Shown: one piece after another, positions 11,183 to 21,445 of the stretch
Numbering within the stretch: position 1 is the stretch's first letter
Layout: every line of letters starts with the position of its first letter
DNA from: Plumapathes pennacea
Lineage: Eukaryota; Cnidaria; Anthozoa; Antipatharia; Myriopathidae
Assembly: GCA_964036295.1 (NCBI GenBank)
Contig: OZ038468.1
Coordinates: forward strand, 2,321,001 to 2,385,000
Reading direction: 5' to 3'
DNA: 64,000 nucleotides
The notes under the pieces: model-generated
Database searches by the model: none
The model's input: the letters and a program-made list of their open reading frames with translations, nothing else
What the model was told of the DNA's origin: nothing
Position numbers and translations under genes: made by a program

Positions 11183-12535
11183 ACCTCTGGATTTAAACAC
11201 CGTCCATGAAAAATTACTAAAACAGATCCGTATAAATTACAACTGTTTGTTAGCGCGGGTTTTGTGAAACGTTGATATTCGCCGATCATAATCTGCTGGT
11301 TTTTCGTGAATTTGATTACCCTTCCAACACTCAAATGAAGCGGTTTTACTACTTTTTGCAAAGAAATATTCACGGATAATTGTCCGATATTATCTGTTCT
11401 GAGAAGCTTCGAGGAACAGATGATGTCCAAGGACGATTACTTGTGCATATTTCCGAAGTCATAAGTAGTTTATTGTCTTTATATCCTTCAAACATTTCCT
11501 CTTGCAGGATGTGAAGCTATTTGGTACTTTTTGGTACTGTTTGTAGGACCAATGAATTAATGTCCTCCTCGGTACTCATCTCTTAATGTTTTTGTGACTA
11601 AATAAATAAAACTGTGTTTGGAGTCACGTGTCACGATTCCACCAATCACACACGAGAGGAAATATTTCATGTATGGATCATCAGAACATAAGAAATTAGT
11701 AATAACTGTTTCTTGGTAATCCTTGTCTTTCAGTTAAAAATACGTATTCTTTTGCTATCCTTATTGTTCTGCATTTACTATTGATAAACTTCAATATCCG
11801 ATAAAAAAATGTCCCCAACGATTCCCAAACTGCAACGGCAGGTGGTACTTGGTAATACAGACAAACATAGGTCTACGTCTAGAAAGCTGGACAGCCCTGC
11901 AAAGACGAGACCACAGCGACAAAGACTTGTTTTTGTCAGTTTACGGAGGTACACGTTTTAACATTATCAGCCATTTTGAATACTATACCTTCTTGTCACG
12001 AGCTTGTCGTATAAACTTCTCATTTTCGAAAACAGTGTCGCGTACGAGCCAGGCTGGTTAGCACATTTAAATACAATATGAACGCTAAATATTGAAACCA
12101 TAATTTTTATTGTCAAACTATCAAACATATTCTTTAAAATAAAATAAAAATAGTGTGAATAATTCGAGTGATCCTAGCTTTTTGTGACTTTAACGTGTTT
12201 TTTGCCTTTCGTGAATTTTAGGTGAGAAGCATTTCTGTTTACTATTAAGGCGCTCAACAGGGTTTTCGAATTGTTTAATGAAGCCAATTCAAATTAACTT
12301 TTAGGCAACAATTAGTCTTCCCGAAATTTCCAGAGCAGATGTCCCAGTTGTAATTAACAATGAGCCAGACAAGTTTTAACTTAAGCGGGAAAATTGTTGC
12401 GCCGTATGCAATTGATACTCTAAAACATACTGCCTTATATATATATATATATATTTTTTTTTTTTCAAAAGCGTATACTTGAGGGAACATTTTGAGGGGA
12501 ATAAGTGGACGGCGGATCTAATTTTAGGCTACGTT

Positions 12536-12879
12536 TACACTATACCGGATATAGGATTTTGAGCCGTTGCGAAAACCTATCCGGTACAGTGTAGACATGA
12601 AAAGATCGGTCCGGAACGACTTTGGCTGAAAAACCTATCCGGTACAGCCGGTGTAAACACAAGGCCAGCCCGGAGCGGCTTTGTTACAATCAATCAATGC
12701 AATCGGAGCGTTTTCCTATCATATACGGGTCCGTAATACTTTCAGAAGCTGAGCGGAGTAACAACGCTCCGTTTCAAAAATCGCTCCAAAAAAAGCGTAT
12801 CCGTATGTAAACGGAAGGCCTATCCGATGCGTTTTTGCAACGCTACGGAAAGCTATCCGGTATAGTGTAAACGTAGCCT
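12536..12879. mobile_element. Harbinger-like MITE (family 2), complete copy
   Basis: Inverted ends GGCTACGTTTACAC / GTGTAAACGTAGCC, flanked by TTA on both sides. The interior repeats variants of cctatccggtacagtgtaaac. It abuts a family-1 MITE, with the TTA at 12,879-12,881 serving both elements. Confidence 0.7.
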
Positions 12880-12880
12880 T

Positions 12881-13217
12881 AGGCCCCGTCCACACCGATG
12901 CATTTTTAAAAGTTTACGTTTCAGTTTACTGAATACGCAACAAAAGTATAGCGTCCACACAACATCGTTTTCAGTTGAACAACCGTTTTCAAAAGTTTGC
13001 GGTTTTAGTGAAATTGCCCGTTTCAAATGTTTCCGTTTACACCAGTCCACACGTATACGGCATAAACATCGTATTAAAAAAACTCCACTCTGGAGAGCGT
13101 TTTCAAAAGTTTCCGTTTTCGTGAGTCCCGTGTTCACCGGATACGTATGGACGGAAGGCCAATCCGCAAAGAAAAGTTTGCGTTTTGTAGAAAAACGGAT
13201 ACGTGTGGACGGGGCCT
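12881..13217. mobile_element. Harbinger-like MITE (family 1), copy in unit 3
   Basis: Ends GGCCCCGTCCAC and GTGGACGGGGCC, TTA-flanked, adjacent to the family-2 MITE on its left. Confidence 0.7.
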
Positions 13218-13364
13218 TAGAATATTGCTAAACAAACTCAGCTCAATTAACGATTTGCAAATTAGTATTCAGAAGTGGCCCTTACCACTGTCACGTTTCT
13301 ACCGGAATCTGTGCCATAAACGTGCGGGGAAAATTGCTGGAGGGATAGTTTACAGTTTAAACCT

Positions 13365-13372
13365 ATGCAAAT
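13365..13372 (+). promoter_or_regulatory. Octamer ATGCAAAT upstream of A3
   Basis: Lies 318 bases before the A3 start codon, in the leader block shared by the A genes. Function is inferred. Confidence 0.35.
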
Positions 13373-13682
13373 CTACATATTATTTTTAAATTATTTCCAC
13401 TCATGGTACTCAAAAAACATCGCATTTAAATGACTCACAATGGATTAACTTCTTAAACAATCAATACTATTGTTAGATTCGTCATTTAAAAAGGTTTTAC
13501 GTTTCAGGCATAATTTAATCAATTTCTGCTTCAATTAAACTACAGCTGTATGCTTGTGGGGCCCTTATGGCAATAAAACACACGTTATGAGCTCATTAGT
13601 GGTCGAGTAATGCAAAGCCGCGACAGTTTTAAACAGGTGATCGGCAAGTCAGAACGAATTTTTTAAAAACTGATCTTAAAAG

Positions 13683-14639
13683 ATGTCTCTACGTACAGAC
13701 AACTGGACAACACTAAACACGACGACAGCGAGAAAAAGTTGCTTTCATTTTACGGAGGCCCACTTTAATCGCATTGGAGGGTCTTCGACACCATACCTTA
13801 TAACAAGCGTACTGAATGCTGTCTTCTCCGTCACCGCGTTCTGTGGCAATGGTTTGATATTAAGATCCATTTGGAAAGCTACCTCTCTGGGCCTGGCGTC
13901 CAAAGTACTTATTTTCAATCTTGCTTTAACGGACTTTGCCACTGGTTTGATAGCCCAGCCGCTCTTTGCTGCATTTACAGCTGAAAAAGCCAAAGGAATC
14001 AACGACAACAGCCTCTGTGTTGTCAGGCTGAACTTTCATCTTGTTTCATCGTTCTTGGCCGCCGTGTCAATACAAATTGTAACGGCCATAGGGTTAGACA
14101 GATATACTGCAGTTCGCTTCCCGTATAAGTACAACAACATTATCAAAGTAAAGCGAGTCATTCCTATCGTGGTCGCTTTTTGGTTTGTCAGCGGACTAGG
14201 GACTTCAACATGGATTTTGAAGAATGAAATGTACTATCCCCTCGCTATTGCGAATCTTTGTTTTTGTCTGCCATTAACTTCGTTTGCTTACATCAGCATT
14301 TACAGAGGATTCCGTCAGCAAGAGAAAACGATAAAAAAAGATCTTGGTATCGCTATGAATCAAAGAATACAAGTGTTGAATATGCGACACTCCAGGAAGT
14401 CAATGACCGGCATGCTTTATATATACTGTCTGCTGTTGATATGTTACCTTCCTTATCTTTTTACCAGCACAGTCATTCGATTTACAGGCACGAGCGTTTT
14501 AAAGCAGACTCTTCTCGACTTTGCTGCCACTGTTTTCTTTATGAACTCGAGTCTGAACCCGTTCGTGTATTGCTGGCGTCTTCGAGCAGTTCGCTCTGCT
14601 GTCTGGGAAACCTTGCGTGGATGGAATATATGTGCTTAA
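13683..14639 (+). CDS. A3: family-A class A GPCR
   Basis: Intact single-exon receptor of 318 residues. Landmarks: sequons at N7 and N12, GN in TM1 (N56), LALTD in TM2 (D84), DRY at 139-141, CYLP in TM6 (254-257) in place of CWxP, NPFVY at 292-296. The tail is very short and ends NICA. The stop codon lies in a TTAA that is the left target duplication of a piggyBac-like MITE, so the 3' untranslated region starts inside that element. Plasma-membrane G-protein signalling is inferred from the family; the ligand is unknown. No B gene follows it; the next unit begins instead. Confidence 0.88.
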   Translation: MSLRTDNWTTLNTTTARKSCFHFTEAHFNRIGGSSTPYLITSVLNAVFSVTAFCGNGLILRSIWKATSLGLASKVLIFNLALTDFATGLIAQPLFAAFTAEKAKGINDNSLCVVRLNFHLVSSFLAAVSIQIVTAIGLDRYTAVRFPYKYNNIIKVKRVIPIVVAFWFVSGLGTSTWILKNEMYYPLAIANLCFCLPLTSFAYISIYRGFRQQEKTIKKDLGIAMNQRIQVLNMRHSRKSMTGMLYIYCLLLICYLPYLFTSTVIRFTGTSVLKQTLLDFAATVFFMNSSLNPFVYCWRLRAVRSAVWETLRGWNICA

Positions 14640-14846
14640 CCCTTTCACTCCCAAGAGTGGTCAACTTATATATTCTCCTTCAATCTCTCACCAGGGATTA
14701 CATTATATAGTATGGAGAATTTGCCACTTGATAGTGTACTCACCCGAAAGCTGATTCAGATGTAAATTCTCATCACATCACTCATTCATTTCCTTCTTAA
14801 AAGGTTGGGAGAATCTGTATTTTGAACTTGGGAGATAAAGGCTTAA
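14636..14846. mobile_element. piggyBac-like MITE overlapping the A3 stop codon
   Basis: About 211 bp bounded by TTAA at both ends, with inverted termini ttaaccctttcactcccaag and cttgggagataaaggcttaa. TTAA duplication is the piggyBac hallmark. Copies follow A4 (18,038-18,247), A5 (31,141-31,351) and A7 (from 41,250, cut short). Diverged copies lie outside the array at about 54,488-54,692 and 57,451-57,640. Confidence 0.7.
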
Positions 14847-15089
14847 TAAGAGACATTGCTGTGCAACAAAAATTAAAGTAGACAAAGTAACGGTTACAGA
14901 CACGGATCCAGTTAAGAAGGACAAGTGCACTGTCATTTTTTATTCACTTTTTGCTACTGTTGATGTTGAAAAGAAGTTTTTGGTATAAGCCCGAAAAATA
15001 TATCTTTACAATCAATTCTACATCAAGTAAATAGTTGACTATTAGATTATGTCTTCGTTTTACTGACTTTCTATATTTCATGTTGTTTC

Positions 15090-15090
<1 letters not shown>

Positions 15091-15138
<48 letters not shown>
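15091..15138. repeat. (TTAG)n microsatellite
   Basis: Twelve uninterrupted TTAG units in the 3' flank of A3. Counterparts lie after A4 (18,485-18,508, disrupted by the LINE) and A5 (31,595-31,643). Confidence 0.9.
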
Positions 15139-15281
15139 GAGTGGTTAGTTGTTAACTAGGTTAGTAAGGCAACCAGTAATTTGACCTATATTTTAACTTT
15201 AATTTTTGCTCGCAGTCGTTGCGGCCACATCGCATTCGTGTATAATTTGAGACAGTTGTAGAACGTTTTACCATTGTATTT

Positions 15282-15469
15282 TATTATATAGACACGGGTG
15301 TTTTACTGGAAAATACACCGTGCATAAAATCCATACGAAACTAAAATCCGGGACCCGAGTGGCGTATTTTCCATATCCTCACTAGTGAGGATATCGTTGG
15401 CATTATTTCCCGCTTTTGTACGGTTGTTTGTGCAATTTCTCGGGTAAAACACTCGTGTCTAATATAATA
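15282..15469. mobile_element. Inverted-repeat element (family 4), copy 1
   Basis: Ends tattatatagacacgggtg and cactcgtgtctaatataata are inverted repeats. The interior carries inner inverted pairs such as cctcactagtgagg. Copy at 31,788-31,974. Confidence 0.6.
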
Positions 15470-15481
15470 AAAAAAAAAAAA

Positions 15482-15618
15482 TTACACGGCGCCTTGAAGA
15501 TATGAATTTTATTTTCTCGTGCTTAAAACAATATTTTACTCACTCGCGAAGCGCTCGTTCGTAAAATATTGTTTTTACCACTCGAAAATAAAATTCATAT
15601 CTTCGCGCCGCCGTGTAA
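15482..15618. mobile_element. Long hairpin (family 5), copy 1
   Basis: Arms ttacacggcg-cttgaagatatg and catatcttcg-gccgtgtaa pair almost fully, with a centre at ctcgcgaagcgctcg. A left-arm-only copy is at 31,983-32,065, where it is broken by a family-6 element. Confidence 0.6.
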
Positions 15619-15669
15619 CATCCTCTATTTATCTGTAAATATTTCGTGGCCAACTAGTGAAATGAGTTA

Positions 15670-16227
15670 ATAAAATAAATGATGTGTGTCTGAGATGTGA
15701 ATCAATATGTCTAGTAATTGTTAACGTTTACGTTTGAACACAGTTTGTATAGCGATCTAACAATAAATTACCTGGAACGCAACTTTTAGGAGTAGATCCA
15801 CTAAGTATACAGCCACAATGCTTTATCTTAATTTACATATTTTTAACTATATATATTTATAAAAAAAATAGCGTGAATAATTCCAATAATCCTGACTTTT
15901 TGTGACTTTAACGTGTTTTTTGCCTTTCGTGAATTTTAGGTGAGAAACAATTCTGTTTACTATTAAGGCGCTCAACAGGGTTTTCGAATTGTTTAGTGAA
16001 GCCAATTCACATTAACTTTTGGGTAACAAATAGTCTTCTCGAAATTTCAGAGCAGATGACTCAGTTGTACTAATTAACACTGAGTGAGACAAGTTTTAAT
16101 CAAACGGCAAAATTGTTGGCGCCACAATGCAATTGATAACAAAACATACTGCCTTATATAATTTTTTCAAAGCATATAGTTTGAAGGAACAATTTGAGGG
16201 GAAGAATAAGACGGTGGATCTATATTT
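15670..16227. other. Non-coding left flank of unit 4
   Basis: Duplicate of window positions 1-562, differing by few bases; no gene seen. Confidence 0.6.
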
Positions 16228-16574
16228 AGGCCCCGTCCACAAGGATGCGTTTTCAAACAGTTCACGATTTTATTTTACTGAATACGGAACAGAAGTATTG
16301 CGTCCACACGACATTGCTTTCAGATGAACAACCGATTTTAAAATAAAGTTTGCGTTTTCAGTGAAATTGCCCGTTTCCAATGTTTCCGTTTTCACCTGTC
16401 CACATGCACGTATACGGATAAACATTGTATTAAAAAAATCCACTTCGGCTGGAGAGCGTTTTCAAAAGTTTCCATTTTTGTGACCGTATTCACCGGATAC
16501 GTATGGACGGAAGGCCAATCCGCAAAGAAAAGTTTGCGTTTTGATAGAAAAACGGATACGTGTGGATGGGGCCT
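16228..16574. mobile_element. Harbinger-like MITE (family 1), copy in unit 4
   Basis: Ends GGCCCCGTCCAC and GTGGATGGGGCC, TTA-flanked. Very close to the copy at 32,788-33,134, including the same C-to-T change in the right end. Confidence 0.7.
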
Positions 16575-16762
16575 TATAATATTGCTAAACAAACTCAGCT
16601 CAATTAACGATTTGCAAATTAGTATTCAGAAGTGGCCCTTACCCCTGTCACGTTTCTACCGGCATCTTTGCCATATTTTATTTGCGACTTGAACTTTTTA
16701 TTGCTTCTGTGCCATAAACATACGGGGAAAGTTGCTGGAGGGATAGTTTACTGTTAAAACCT

Positions 16763-16770
16763 ATGCAAAT
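16763..16770 (+). promoter_or_regulatory. Octamer ATGCAAAT upstream of A4
   Basis: Lies 322 bases before the A4 start, in the conserved leader. Function is inferred. Confidence 0.35.
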
Positions 16771-17084
16771 CTAAATATTATTTTTTAAATTATTTCCACT
16801 TATGGTACTCAAAAAACATCGCATTTAAATGACTCACAGTGGATTAACTTCTTAAACAATCAATACTATTGTTAGATTCGGCATTTAAAAAGGTTTTACG
16901 TTTCAGGCATAATTTAATCAATTTCTGCTTCAATTAAACTACAGCTGTATGTTTGAGGGGCCCTTATGGCAATAAAACACGCGTTATGAGCTCATTATTA
17001 GCGGTCGAGTAATGCAAAGCCGCGACAGTTTTAACCAGGTGATCGGCAAGTCAGAACGAATTTTTTAAAGACGGATCTTAAGAG

Positions 17085-18041
17085 ATGTCTCTACGTACAG
17101 AAAACTGGACATCACTAAATACGACGACAGCTAGAAAGAGTTGTTTTCATTTTACGGAGGCCCACTTTGATCGCATTGGAGGGTCTTCGACACCATACGT
17201 TATAACAAGCGTACTGAATGCTGTCTTCTCCGTCACCGCGTTCTGTGGCAATGGTTTGATATTAAGATCCATTTGGAAAGCTACCTCTCTGGGCTTGGCG
17301 TCCAAACTACTTATTTTCAATCTTGCTTTAACGGACTTTAGCACTGGTTTGATAGCCCAGCCGCTCTTTGCTGCATTCGCAGCTGAAAAAGCCAAAGGAA
17401 TCGACGACAACGACCTCTGTGTTGTCAGGCTGAGCTTTCATCTTGTTTCATCGTTCTTGGCCTCCGTGTCACTAAATACTGTGACGGCCATAGGTTTAGA
17501 CAGATATATTGCAGTTCGATACCCGTACAAGTACAACAACATTGTTAAAGTAAAGCGAGTCATTCCTATCATGGTCGCTTTCTGGTTTGTCAGCGGACTG
17601 GGCACTTCAACATGGATTTTGAAAAATGCACTGTTCTATCCCCTCTGCATCGCGGGCCTTTGTTTCTGTCTGCCATTAACGTCGTTTGCTTACATCAGCA
17701 TTTACAGAGCACTCCGTCAGCAAGAAAAAACGATAAAAAAAGATCTGGGTATCGCTACGAATCAAAGAATACAAGTGTTGAACATGCGAAACTCTAGAAA
17801 GTCAACGACCGGCATGCTGTATGTATACTGTCTGCTGTTGATATGTTACCTTCCTTATCTTTTTACCAGCACAGTCATTCGAGTTACAGGCACGAGCGTT
17901 TTAAAGCAGACTCTTCTCGACTTTGCTGCCACTGTTTTCTTTATTAACTCGAGTCTGAACCCGTTCGTGTATTGCTGGCGTCTTCGAGCAGTTCGCTCTG
18001 CTGTCTGGGAAACCTTGCGTGGATGGAATATATGTGCTTAA
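17085..18041 (+). CDS. A4: family-A class A GPCR
   Basis: Intact 318-residue single-exon receptor, the closest full-length relative of A5 and A7. It has sequons at N7 and N12, N56 in TM1, D84 in TM2, DRY at 139-141, a Lys/Arg-rich third intracellular loop of about 34 residues (210-243), CYLP in TM6, NPFVY at 292-296, and a short end NICA. The stop codon overlaps the TTAA of a piggyBac-like MITE. Family-level role is a G-protein-coupled surface receptor. Nothing in the sequence identifies the ligand. Confidence 0.88.
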   Translation: MSLRTENWTSLNTTTARKSCFHFTEAHFDRIGGSSTPYVITSVLNAVFSVTAFCGNGLILRSIWKATSLGLASKLLIFNLALTDFSTGLIAQPLFAAFAAEKAKGIDDNDLCVVRLSFHLVSSFLASVSLNTVTAIGLDRYIAVRYPYKYNNIVKVKRVIPIMVAFWFVSGLGTSTWILKNALFYPLCIAGLCFCLPLTSFAYISIYRALRQQEKTIKKDLGIATNQRIQVLNMRNSRKSTTGMLYVYCLLLICYLPYLFTSTVIRVTGTSVLKQTLLDFAATVFFINSSLNPFVYCWRLRAVRSAVWETLRGWNICA

Positions 18042-18247
18042 TCCTTTCATTCCCAAGAGTGATCAACTTGTACATTCTCCTTCAATCTCTCACCAGAGAT
18101 TACATTGTATAGTATGGAGAATTTGCCACTTGATAGTGTACTCATCCGAAAGCTGATTCAGATGTAAATTCTCATCACATCACTCATTCATTTCCTTCTT
18201 AAAGGTTGGGAGAATCTGTATTTTGAACTTGGGAGATAAAGGCTTAA
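18038..18247. mobile_element. piggyBac-like MITE overlapping the A4 stop codon
   Basis: TTAA-bounded, with the same inverted ends as after A3. The left TTAA contains the A4 stop. Confidence 0.7.
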
Positions 18248-18875
18248 CAAGAGACATTGCTGTGCAACAAAAATTAAAGTAGAAAAAGTAACGGTTACAG
18301 ACGCGGATCCAGTTAAGAAGGACAACTGCACTGTCATTTTTTATTCACTTTTTGCTACTGTTGATGTTGAAGTTTTTGGTATAAGCCCGAAAAATATATC
18401 TTTACAATCAATTCTACATCAAGTAAATAGTTGACTATTAGATTATGTCTTCGTTTTACTGACTTTTTTTATCTCATGTGTTTCTAGTTAGTTAGTTAGT
18501 TAGTTAGTGAGTGAGTGAGAGAGAGAGAAAGAGAGAAGCTTTATTTCATTATGGTATTTACATTCAACTAACAGGTTGATTTTCAAGCAAACCGTAAACT
18601 ATGTTAATACATTTACAATCTAAAAACTATATTTACAGATAATATTCTTAAAACTAGATACAGTATTCACATCCCTGATATGATGTGGTAGACTGTTCCA
18701 GAGGACGGCACCGCTATATGATAAACTACGCTTAAGGTTACTCGGTGCGGGGTTTGGTAATATGTACATCTAGATAAGAGCGGCGTAGATTGTACCCGAT
18801 TGACTCGTTTGCTTTAGAAAAAAGGTCAGATAGGTAGGCAGGCGCGTGACCATTCAAGACCTTGTACATTAGTAT

Positions 18876-19283
18876 TTACTTCTGTAGATTCCTTCTCGTT
18901 TGAAGGTCAGACCAGCCTAGCTTATCAAGTACATCCTTAGATCTTACTTCATAACTGTCTCGGGTAATTAATATACGGGCTGCCCTGTTTTGGGGCTTTT
19001 GGTGTTTGTCCCTAAGAACTATTCCGAAGGTACTCCATGAGCTACTGCAATAATCAAAGTGTGGCTGCACTATAGTGTTATACAGTGACACCATTTGACT
19101 AGAAGTTAGCATAGGTCTTGATACTCGCAGCATTTGTAGCCCCTTCAAGACTTTCGGTACTATGATATCGTTTATATGATCACCCCAACTAAGCTTTTCG
19201 TCAATAGTAACTCCCAGCATTTTTGCCTTTGTCGCACGTTTGATAGTTTGCCCATTCAATTGATCGTTTGATAGTTTTCCCAT
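18876..19283 (-). pseudogene. LINE reverse transcriptase, C-terminal fragment
   Basis: About 120 residues match the post-catalytic end of non-LTR reverse transcriptases: the LGVTIDEKLSW motif, QMVSLYNTIVQPHFDYCSS, and the RAARIL block. The catalytic YxDD box is absent, having been lost in the internal deletion. Fragment of a dead element, with no host role expected. Confidence 0.75.
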
Positions 19284-19803
19284 TCAGATTATGTTTAGTA
19301 TTGACATCATTAGTTCCAATATGAAGTACCACTTGCCGGTATGTTGTGTCATCATTCATACTGTTTACGTAATTGATTGCTTCTCTTGTGCCACCTTGAA
19401 TAACTTGTTTGTCGACATAACAGTCTCTTGCTAACAGAATCTTTTTAATCCCTCGTATCATTGAGTCAGCTACAATAAGAATTGGACCTTTAGCGGTCGC
19501 GGTGTTTCTTTGTTGGTTGTTAGGTGTCACTTCGGGCCGCGGCGCTGGTCGGGTGGGGTTCGGAGTGCTTCCTTCCTCGTTGTTAGACGTCGCTGCGGGC
19601 CGCGGCGTCGGTGGGGCCACTGTTGCTTTTGCGTTATTTTCGAGGGCTTCGAATCTATTGCTTGTGTTAAGAGGTGTGCTCCATGGGTTGTCATCGTCAG
19701 AATCTACACTAATTGGCTCTGCAGTCGGGCATGCACCATCTGGTTCTCCAGATTGTCCATTAAGATGTTCAGTTTCTTTGTTACTGTTAATAATTCGTTG
19801 CAT
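19201..19803 (-). pseudogene. LINE ORF1 fragment with SGNH-like domain
   Basis: After a Pro/Thr-rich linker, the frame contains the block ADSMIR (a GDSL-type nucleophile block) and the block VVLHIGTNDV (the GxxND block), as in the esterase-like ORF1 of CR1/L2-type LINEs. It stops shortly after because it is joined out of frame to the RT fragment. A 19-20 base repeat (aatggg-aaactatcaaacg) is duplicated at the junction (about 19,235-19,285). Confidence 0.6.
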
Positions 19804-20368
19804 AGGTGGTTGAGCTCTTGATTAAGGCCCTTAATTTCGAATGTAAATTCTTTTCGCACGTTTTCCTTCGCTTCTTCTAATTTTCGTTAAGGGTGTTTGA
19901 TTTCTCCATTTCGCTTGTGATTGCTTCTTCAAACTTATCGTTCAGTGCCGCTTGTGTATTCTCAAACTCTTGAAGGCTTTCGAGCCTTCGTTTAATGTTT
20001 TCTAGAAGAGGTCCTTCGTTATCGTCTGCAGAGGTTGTGTCGCCGTTCGCGATTGCCGGTTCCTGGTTTTGGTTCCCCGTCGTTTCTCGTTCCTTTTCGC
20101 TTCTATAGCTCTTAATTTCTCCTCTTTCATTTCTTCCGCTTTCGCAAGGTCTTCGGGTCTTTTACAATTTCGGTCCGCTTCCCCAGCTAGGATTTCTTCG
20201 CATTCGTTGTATGTTGTCACAACTCCTGCTCCTTCGTTGTGCCACCAGGTGTAGAACAAAATACAAGACTTATATATGGGACTAACCCTCTCCTCCCGGC
20301 CCCTTCCCCTTTCTCCCCCCCCCCCCCTCAGCCCCATGGGGTTTTCAGGTTTTCATTATGCTGTCAGT

Positions 20369-21445
20369 TTATAGGTTTGTATCGAAAACACTGTTTTCGT
20401 TGTTTTGCGCTGCACCTTCGCTTTCCATGATGACTTTTACGTTTGCGATTTGTGATTGTTCTTTCCTTGTCACAAGCTGTATTGGGAGGTTTGGTGTGGG
20501 AGTGCTGTCGTTCATCGTGGGTAGATCTAGCCTTGGCTGACGTACAATACCATACTGTCGAGCGATGGTTGAAGTCGCGTTTCGGAAAGCTGGAATTCTC
20601 CACGCGTACACAAACGGATTCAGACACGAGTTCAGCAACACGAACAGGAACTGTGCATCACGAAGCCAGTGAATGGAATAACAGCTGCAGGTTGTACAAA
20701 AATTCATGGCGTAGATCATGACACAAGATGGAATGTAACAGGAAAGAAAGGCTACCAACATCAGCAAGAATGCCTTGGTCTGTCGTGATTCTCTCTCATC
20801 AGCAAGTTGCGCAGCTGTTACCCTATTGACCACTGCCTGTAGTCGAGCTAAATCTTTAACTCGGTGTTGCATCTTGCGGAAAGTTCGAGCACTTGCGACC
20901 AAAATCACGAGGGCCAAAACTATGGCCATGTTGGCGAAAACAAATGTGCAGGCGAATAAACCAATTTTAAAGTAAACAAATGGCAGTGAGGCGGAGATGA
21001 TCCAGATGGCTAGAGACGCGGTCGCCACTTTTCTCGTGTGGTTTGCTCCCCTGTAGTACAGTGGAGACGTTAGAGCGGTGTGTCGGTCAATCGTCAGTGC
21101 AGCCAAGCTCAAAACGGAAGCCGTGCAGGAGATAAAGTAGGATATATGGACTGTGATTAATTCGTCCTGCAATGAGACTCCATCCGGTAGTCCTTCTTTC
21201 ATGTGGATCACCACAGAAATGGGAGATACAACGAAACCAACAATCAAGTCCGCGCACACTAGATTGACGACAAACATGTTGAAAGGCGTGCGGAGTTGTT
21301 TGTTTGGATCTTTATACACTGCGAGACAGACCAGCAGGTTTCCAATTGTAGTCACGAGAAAGAGTACAAACGAGACGGAGGCAGTGAAGAAGGACAAATA
21401 CGCTGGGGGTGAAACGTCTGTACAATCTCGATCTCCAAACGTCAT
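20369..21445 (-). CDS. B3: family-B class A GPCR, diverged
   Basis: Intact single-exon receptor of 358 residues, starting MTFGDRDC. It shares with B1/B2/B4 the GN of TM1, the NLVCAD of TM2, DRH in place of DRY and NPFVY in TM7, but is clearly older. It has a longer C-terminal tail with a Thr/Pro-rich stretch and an end of NSVFDTNL. Two Cys-rich positions (FCTTCSCYS) lie between TM6 and TM7. It lies directly beside the LINE and is not paired with a convergent A gene at normal distance; A4 lies 2.3 kb upstream on the other strand, separated by the LINE. Ligand unknown. Confidence 0.85.
   Translation of the reverse strand: MTFGDRDCTDVSPPAYLSFFTASVSFVLFLVTTIGNLLVCLAVYKDPNKQLRTPFNMFVVNLVCADLIVGFVVSPISVVIHMKEGLPDGVSLQDELITVHISYFISCTASVLSLAALTIDRHTALTSPLYYRGANHTRKVATASLAIWIISASLPFVYFKIGLFACTFVFANMAIVLALVILVASARTFRKMQHRVKDLARLQAVVNRVTAAQLADERESRQTKAFLLMLVAFLSCYIPSCVMIYAMNFCTTCSCYSIHWLRDAQFLFVLLNSCLNPFVYAWRIPAFRNATSTIARQYGIVRQPRLDLPTMNDSTPTPNLPIQLVTRKEQSQIANVKVIMESEGAAQNNENSVFDTNL

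Larger units (their letters stand above)
18509..20337 (-). mobile_element. Truncated non-LTR retrotransposon (LINE), CR1/L2-like
   Basis: Reading on the - strand: a Lys/Arg-rich N-terminal stretch (about 20,002-20,260), a coiled-coil ORF1 segment with one frameshift (about 19,800-20,000), an SGNH/esterase-like ORF1 domain (19,300-19,800), then directly the last part of a reverse transcriptase (18,876-19,283). The endonuclease and most of the RT are missing, so the copy is internally deleted and dead. It ends in a CTAA/CTCA simple-repeat tail merged with the (TTAG)n microsatellite of the A4 3' flank, which suggests insertion into that repeat. Confidence 0.75.
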
